A DNA stretch of 64,000 nucleotides from Solirubrobacter taibaiensis. Its GTDB lineage: Bacteria; Actinomycetota; Thermoleophilia; Solirubrobacterales; Solirubrobacteraceae. The stretch covers positions 1-64,000 of the forward strand of contig JAPDDQ010000033.1 in NCBI GenBank assembly GCA_027587225.1, given 5' to 3'. Shown here piece after piece: positions 59,748-64,000 of the stretch. The notes under the pieces were generated by a model. The model did no database searches, was not told the DNA's origin, and saw only the letters and a program-made list of their open reading frames with translations. Within the stretch, counting starts at the first letter, position 1, and each line of letters starts with the position of its first letter. The translations under genes and the position numbers were made by a program.

Positions 59748-60440
59748 ATGCCGATCCGTGTGGTGCTCGGCGAGGACAGCTTGCTCGTCCGGGAGGGCGT
59801 CAAGCAGCTTCTGGACGTCGATCCCGAGATCGACGTCATCGCCGCGGTGGGAGATCTCGATTCGTTGCGCACCGTGTGCCGGCACGAGCGACCCAACGTG
59901 GTCGTCACGGACATCCGCATGCCGCCCTCGAACACGGATGAGGGCATCCGGCTCGCCGGGGAGCTCCGCGACGTACAGCCAGAGGTCGGGGTCGTCGTCC
60001 TCAGCCAATACGCCGATCCGATCTACGCGCTGGCGCTGCTGGACCGCGGATCGGCGCGGCGGGCGTACCTGCTCAAGGAGCGCGTGCACAACCGCGCCGA
60101 GCTGACGGCCGCGATCCAGGCCGTTGCCACCGGCGGGTCGCTCGTCGACAGCAAGATCGTGGACGCGCTCGTCGCCGTCCGGAGCCAGGCGGCGAGCTCG
60201 CCGCTGAACGAGCTGACGACGCGCGAGCGCGAGGTGCTCGCCGAGATCGCGCGCGGCAAGAGCAACATGGCGATCGCGGAATCGCTCTTCCTGACCAAGC
60301 GCGCGGTCGAGAAGCACATCAACGCGATCTTCCTGAAGCTCGGCCTCGCCAACGCCGAAGACGTCAGCAAGCGCGTCGCGGCGACGCTCATGCTGCTGGC
60401 GGAGTCCGGCAGCGTGACTCACACGGCCGACCGGCACTGA
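59748..60440 (+). CDS. NarL/FixJ-type response regulator
   Basis: A 230-residue two-component regulator. The receiver (1-125) has GEDSLLVREGVKQLL, the phospho-Asp in VVVTDIRMPP near 55, and LLKERV with the Lys. The LuxR HTH (about 158-215) contains LTTREREVLAEIARGKSNMA and LFLTKRAVEKHINAIFLKLG. It is the best local candidate for the protein that reads the TCACCCG palindromes, as a dimer. The kinase gene follows. Confidence 0.93.
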   Translation: MPIRVVLGEDSLLVREGVKQLLDVDPEIDVIAAVGDLDSLRTVCRHERPNVVVTDIRMPPSNTDEGIRLAGELRDVQPEVGVVVLSQYADPIYALALLDRGSARRAYLLKERVHNRAELTAAIQAVATGGSLVDSKIVDALVAVRSQAASSPLNELTTREREVLAEIARGKSNMAIAESLFLTKRAVEKHINAIFLKLGLANAEDVSKRVAATLMLLAESGSVTHTADRH

Positions 60441-60455
60441 CCCACGACACACGAT

Positions 60456-60472
60456 TCACCCCTTGTGGGCGA
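60456..60472 (+). promoter_or_regulatory. Stress-island palindrome, copy 7 (weakest)
   Basis: TCACCCC-TTG-TGGGCGA, resembling copy 5 (both TTCACCC-N6-GGCGATG). It lies between the response regulator stop and the kinase start chosen at 60541. Confidence 0.5.
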
Positions 60473-60540
60473 TGCACGTCGACGCCCCGCGCGAGCAGGC
60501 TGTGCGGAGTGACGCCGTTTTGGGTGATCGTTCGTTGAGC

Positions 60541-62403
60541 ATGCAACTTGCGGGTGGCGCCGTGCCACGGACCCGTGGATCCGTGTGGAATCGCCGGCTT
60601 CCCGCAGCGCTGGGTGTCGTCGGGGCCGCGCTGTGCCTGGTGTCGGTCGGGTTCGTCGTGTACTCGGCACCGGCCGACGAGGCGGTTGCGCGCGGCACGA
60701 TCTCGTTTCTGGTGATCGCGGTGCCGATCGCCGCGGGGCTCTACGCGCTCCGCGTGCCCGAGAACGCACGGTTCGGCTTCGCGCTCCTCGCGGCCGGCTT
60801 TGCGTGGTCCTCGACCGCGTTGGGTGAGTCCAGCGAGAGCCTGGCCTACAGCATCGGGCGAGTCGCGGGCTGGCTCGTGTTCCCGAGCCTCATCTACCTG
60901 ATGCTCGCGTTTCCCCAGGGCAGGATCGGCGGTGGAACCGGCCGCGCGCTCTTCCGCGCGCTGATCGCGGTGCTGGTGCTGATGTACCTCGGATCGGCGC
61001 TGGTGGTCGAGCACTACCCGCCGTACACCCCGTGGGCGACCTGTCGCGATGCCTGCCCACCGAACGCATTCCTGCTGCTGACACAGGAGCCGGCGGTGAT
61101 CGCCGCGGTCGTGCAGCCGCTGCGGGAGACGCTCGCCATCGTGCTGTTCTCTGCCGCGGTCGTCTCGATGGTCGTACGCTGGCGAGCGGCCACGTCGCTC
61201 ACGCGTCGCACGCTGACCCCCGTGGTGTGGGCGAGCCTGCTCTCGGTCGGCCTGCTGGCGGCCTTCTTCCTTGCCCGCCGGTTCGCCCCCGAAGGTCGCG
61301 CCGCGGAGACCCTCGGGTTGCTCTGGGGCTTGGCCGTCGCCGTCTTGGCGGCGGCGTTGTGGGTCGGGTTGATGCGCCGGCGGCTGCTCGTCGGCGAGGT
61401 CCTCGCCGGGCTGACCGCTCGCCTGAGCAACGGCGTCGATGCCTGCCGGTTGCAGGAGGTCCTACGCGTGTCACTCGACGATCCGACGCTCGAGGTGCTG
61501 ATCCCGGACGGCCCCGTCCGCTGGCTCGACAGCAGCGGGCACAGCCACACCCGGCTCCCGGGCGGCAGGGGGCGGACGTCGACGCTGATCCCGGACGTCA
61601 ACGGCACCGTCGCGGTCGCGCTCATCCACGGCAACGCGCTGCGCACCGACCAGGAGCTGCTCACCGCGGTCAGCTCCCTCGTGCTCGGGACGGTGCGTCA
61701 CCAGGACGCGACGAGCAAGCTGGCGGCCGCGATGCGCCAGCTCGAGCAGTCACGACGGCGGATCGCCGAGGCAGGCGACCTGGAGCGCGCGCGGATCGAG
61801 CGCGACCTCCACGACGGGGCACAGCAGCGCCTGATGATGTTGCGGATTCGACTGTCGTTGGTCGAGGAGCAGCTGCGGCCGGACACCGCCGCCGGCGCCG
61901 ACGCCGTGCACGACCTTGGCGACGAGGCCGAACGGACACTCGACGAGCTGCGGTCCTTGGCGCACGGCGTGTACCCGGCGATCCTGAACGACCGCGGGCT
62001 GGAGGACGCGCTGCGCAGCCTGGCGGCGATCACCACCGTCCCCCTGCACCTGCAGACCCGAGGACTCAAGCGCCTGCCGACCGAGCTCGAGACCGCGGTG
62101 TACTTCACCTGTCTCGAAGCCGTCCAGAACGCGATCAAGCACGCGCCGTCCGCTTCCGCGGTGTGGGTGCGCCTGGGCCAGGGCGCCGACACCCTGTCGA
62201 TCGAGGTCCGTGACGACGGCCCTGGCTTCACGGCTCCGCGTGAGCCGGCCAACGGGTCCGTGCCGTTGCACGCCGGGCTGCGCAACATGCGCGACCGGCT
62301 CGAGGCCGTGGGCGGGTCGCTGACGATCGACAGCGCGCCGGGGCGGGGCACGCGCGTGATCGGGCGGGTGCCACTGGCCCAGGACGCCGACGGCGCGCGC
62401 TAG
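60541..62403 (+). CDS. Membrane histidine kinase with multi-helix sensor domain
   Basis: A 620-residue kinase from ATG 60541; TTG 60463 and ATG 60472 also lie in frame but overlap the palindrome. Eight hydrophobic helices span about 15-290 (LPAALGVVGAALCLVSVGFV to GLAVAVLAAALWVGLMRRRL). The HisKA_3 box is RIERDLHDGAQQRLMMLRIR near 420 with the phospho-His. The HATPase_c region has LEAVQNAIKHAPSA, VRDDGPGF and GLRNMRDRLEAVGG. It is the evident partner of the NarL-type regulator just upstream. The signal is unknown: no PAS or GAF domain. Confidence 0.9.
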   Translation: MQLAGGAVPRTRGSVWNRRLPAALGVVGAALCLVSVGFVVYSAPADEAVARGTISFLVIAVPIAAGLYALRVPENARFGFALLAAGFAWSSTALGESSESLAYSIGRVAGWLVFPSLIYLMLAFPQGRIGGGTGRALFRALIAVLVLMYLGSALVVEHYPPYTPWATCRDACPPNAFLLLTQEPAVIAAVVQPLRETLAIVLFSAAVVSMVVRWRAATSLTRRTLTPVVWASLLSVGLLAAFFLARRFAPEGRAAETLGLLWGLAVAVLAAALWVGLMRRRLLVGEVLAGLTARLSNGVDACRLQEVLRVSLDDPTLEVLIPDGPVRWLDSSGHSHTRLPGGRGRTSTLIPDVNGTVAVALIHGNALRTDQELLTAVSSLVLGTVRHQDATSKLAAAMRQLEQSRRRIAEAGDLERARIERDLHDGAQQRLMMLRIRLSLVEEQLRPDTAAGADAVHDLGDEAERTLDELRSLAHGVYPAILNDRGLEDALRSLAAITTVPLHLQTRGLKRLPTELETAVYFTCLEAVQNAIKHAPSASAVWVRLGQGADTLSIEVRDDGPGFTAPREPANGSVPLHAGLRNMRDRLEAVGGSLTIDSAPGRGTRVIGRVPLAQDADGAR

Positions 62404-62684
62404 GCGATCTCGAAGTCGTCGACCCCGGCGCCGCCGAACTGCTCGAGCAGCAGGGCGCGGGCCGCGCCGGCGCGCACGGGATCGTCGAGCTTCACGGTCA
62501 CGGCGATGCCGCTGCTTCCGTGCTCGTTGGTGCGAAAGCGAGCCTCGATCGGCTCCGCGAGCGAAAAATCGTGACGATGCAGCAGCGAGCTCACCACGCG
62601 GGTGGCGCTCCGCAGCACCGCTGACGTCGGCTCGTCCGGGTTCGACACTCTACGGGCTACGTACCCAGACACGGCTCGGATCAT
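62400..62684 (-). CDS. Small hypothetical protein
   Basis: A 94-residue protein with no clear family. An N-terminal helix (TSAVLRSATRVVSSLLHRHD) is followed by two strands (IEARFRTNEHGSSGIAVTVK) and an acidic helix. Its TAG and that of the kinase gene share a CTAG, so the stops are interlocked. No start-site box of the stress type is seen. Confidence 0.5.
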   Translation of the reverse strand: MIRAVSGYVARRVSNPDEPTSAVLRSATRVVSSLLHRHDFSLAEPIEARFRTNEHGSSGIAVTVKLDDPVRAGAARALLLEQFGGAGVDDFEIA

Positions 62685-62716
62685 TTACGCGAGCCGCTGG
62701 GGCAGCGCTCCGTGCG

Positions 62717-64000
62717 TCAAGGCTCGAAGCGGTCGACGATCAGCCCGTGGCGCAGCGCGCGGTCGCTCACCGTGAAGGCATCCGCCCCGAGCACGTCGAG
62801 CACGGTGCGGACGATGCACGCGCCGGCCAGGATCACTTCCGCGCGGGCCGGCTGCAGACCGACGATCCGTCGCCGATCGTCGGCCGTGAGGCGGCGCAAG
62901 CGCTCGATCTGGTGCTCGACGTCCGCGCGCGTCAGACGCGTGCCGTGGACGGCGTCAGGGTCATACGAGGGCAGGCCGAGCTTGATCGCGGCGAGGTTGG
63001 TCACGGCCCCACCCATCCCGATCACCGCGCCGGGGGCAGGGCGTCCCGCCAACCGTTCGAACCCGATCGCGGCCGCGACGCACGCCGCCTCGACGACGTC
63101 CGCGGGCACGGTGCGATCAAGGCCGAAGTGCTCGGTCAACCGGACAGCGCCCACGTCGACGCTGAACTGCTCATCGACGCGACCGCCGCTGCCGAGCGTG
63201 AACTGTGTGCTGCCGCCGCCGGTGTCGAACACCACGAGCGCCTGCTGACCGAGGTCGAGCCCCGCGGTCGCGGCGCGGACGGCGAGCCGGGCCTCCTCCG
63301 CGCCGGAGATCACTTCGACGTCGACACCGGACGCTTCGAGCACCGCCGCGATCAGCACCGCGGCGTTCTCGGCGATCCGCAGGCCCGCGGTGCCGACCGC
63401 CACGAGCTCCTGCACGTCCAGCGCGCGCGCCTCGGCGACGAGCGTCGCCACCGCCTCCGTCGTCCGCGCGATCGGGGCGGCACCGAGTTGCCCGGCGCCG
63501 TCCAGCCCCTCGCCGAGCCGGGTCACCACGGCCCGGTCGGCCAGCGCGCGCCATTCGCCGTCCGCGGAGCGCTCGGCGACGTGCAGCTTGACCGAGTTGG
63601 TGCCGATGTCGATCACCGCGTACCGCTGCGCGCCGACGCCGAGCAACGTCTTGATCCCGCGCGCGACCGAGACGTTGCGGCGGCCGTCGAGCCCGAGGCG
63701 TCGCACCGCCGCGATCACGAGACGCGGGTCCTCGCCCTCGATGGCGATCGTCCGTGTCACCTGTCCGTCGATCTCCAGCTCACTGAGCTCGGCGAGAACG
63801 CCGTCGATCCGATAGTGGGTGCGCCGCTTGTGCACCGGCACGGTCAACGCGAGCCGGGCGAGGTCATCCGCCGCGTACGTGGAACGGTCGACCGGCACGG
63901 CCTCGTGCAGCGCGTCGAGCACGAAGCGGACATCGTCGGGGTCGAGCGGGAACTCGGCCTTCATGACGGGACGCCATTGCTCGAGCCCGTCGGCGTTGAC
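62717..64000 (-). CDS. CYTH-Ppx/GppA phosphatase fusion, 5' end beyond window
   Basis: The frame is open to base 64000. A local ATG at 63964 gives 415 residues, but upstream codons (VNADGLEQWRPVMKAEFPLD) continue the same protein. Residues about 40-115 of that version (KRRTHYRIDGVLAELSELEI, IAIEGEDPRLVIAAVRRLGL) look like the C-terminal half of a CYTH triphosphatase-type domain. From about 115 comes an exopolyphosphatase/GppA fold: YAVIDIGTNSVKLHVAE, VAVGTAGLRIAENA, VFDTGGGSTQFTLG and VIGMGGAVTNLAA. It likely acts on polyphosphate or (p)ppGpp. Confidence 0.85.
   Translation of the reverse strand, partial: VNADGLEQWRPVMKAEFPLDPDDVRFVLDALHEAVPVDRSTYAADDLARLALTVPVHKRRTHYRIDGVLAELSELEIDGQVTRTIAIEGEDPRLVIAAVRRLGLDGRRNVSVARGIKTLLGVGAQRYAVIDIGTNSVKLHVAERSADGEWRALADRAVVTRLGEGLDGAGQLGAAPIARTTEAVATLVAEARALDVQELVAVGTAGLRIAENAAVLIAAVLEASGVDVEVISGAEEARLAVRAATAGLDLGQQALVVFDTGGGSTQFTLGSGGRVDEQFSVDVGAVRLTEHFGLDRTVPADVVEAACVAAAIGFERLAGRPAPGAVIGMGGAVTNLAAIKLGLPSYDPDAVHGTRLTRADVEHQIERLRRLTADDRRRIVGLQPARAEVILAGACIVRTVLDVLGADAFTVSDRALRHGLIVDRFEP

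Noticed and set aside
60463..60540. Upstream TTG and ATG starts for the histidine kinase
   Set aside because: They lie within the palindrome copy 7 and have no ribosome-binding site; ATG 60541 gives a normal membrane-kinase N-terminus. The choice remains tentative.

Overview
The window is high-GC bacterial DNA with short intergenic gaps, many ATGA/GTGA/TTGA start-stop overlaps and frequent GTG or TTG starts. The order tlyA-nadK-recN-pyrG, an F420-type luciferase-like oxidoreductase, MutM, RecO, PpdK and DnaG, plus many actinobacterial stress families (SHOCT, DUF1269, DUF6325, DUF7144-like, universal stress proteins), points to an actinobacterium. My best guess is the Thermoleophilia/Solirubrobacterales. 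This is inference from gene content; no 16S rRNA gene is present.

Region by region: 0.1-12.3 kb is a mainly plus-strand block of housekeeping genes (tlyA, nadK, recN, pyrG, M20 peptidase, Nudix, xerD, deoB, a lipoprotein metallopeptidase, mutM). 12.3-21.1 kb holds glutaredoxin, recO, an RraB-like gene, ppdK, dgt and dnaG; the primase carries a long disordered RGG-containing insert. 21.1-29.5 kb has an HTH-HNH gene behind a perfect LexA-type box, tRNA-Asn, a secreted PQQ-type sugar dehydrogenase with a PKD domain, an LLM-GNAT-glycosyltransferase operon, a receiver/HD-GYP pair and a CAT-anticodon tRNA. 29.5-39.0 kb has a large LuxR-type ATPase regulator behind a degenerate Dps and a hydrolase, RidA, a secreted M14 carboxypeptidase and a SulP transporter. 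39.1-41.9 kb is a cassette in which two paralogous TetR genes flank a Tat-exported sugar isomerase-like protein and a TatA subunit.

The most interesting part is 42-62.4 kb, a dense stress island. It holds an ECF sigma/anti-sigma pair, SHOCT and DUF1269/DUF6325/DUF7144-like small proteins, a BrkB-phosphodiesterase fusion, an RDD protein, a tandem universal stress protein, a P-type ATPase-MFS-receiver operon, a MalT-like regulator and a NarL-type response regulator beside a membrane histidine kinase. Seven copies of one 17-bp palindrome, TCACCCG-N3-CGGRTGA and close variants, sit in promoter positions across this stretch. Three of them lie midway between divergent genes. I read this as a local regulon, functionally reminiscent of DosR-type dormancy regulons, with an operator I do not recognise. 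The window ends inside a CYTH-Ppx/GppA fusion gene that continues past base 64000.

No CRISPR array, insertion sequence, prophage or rRNA operon was seen. No stretch over 300 bases lacks a gene.
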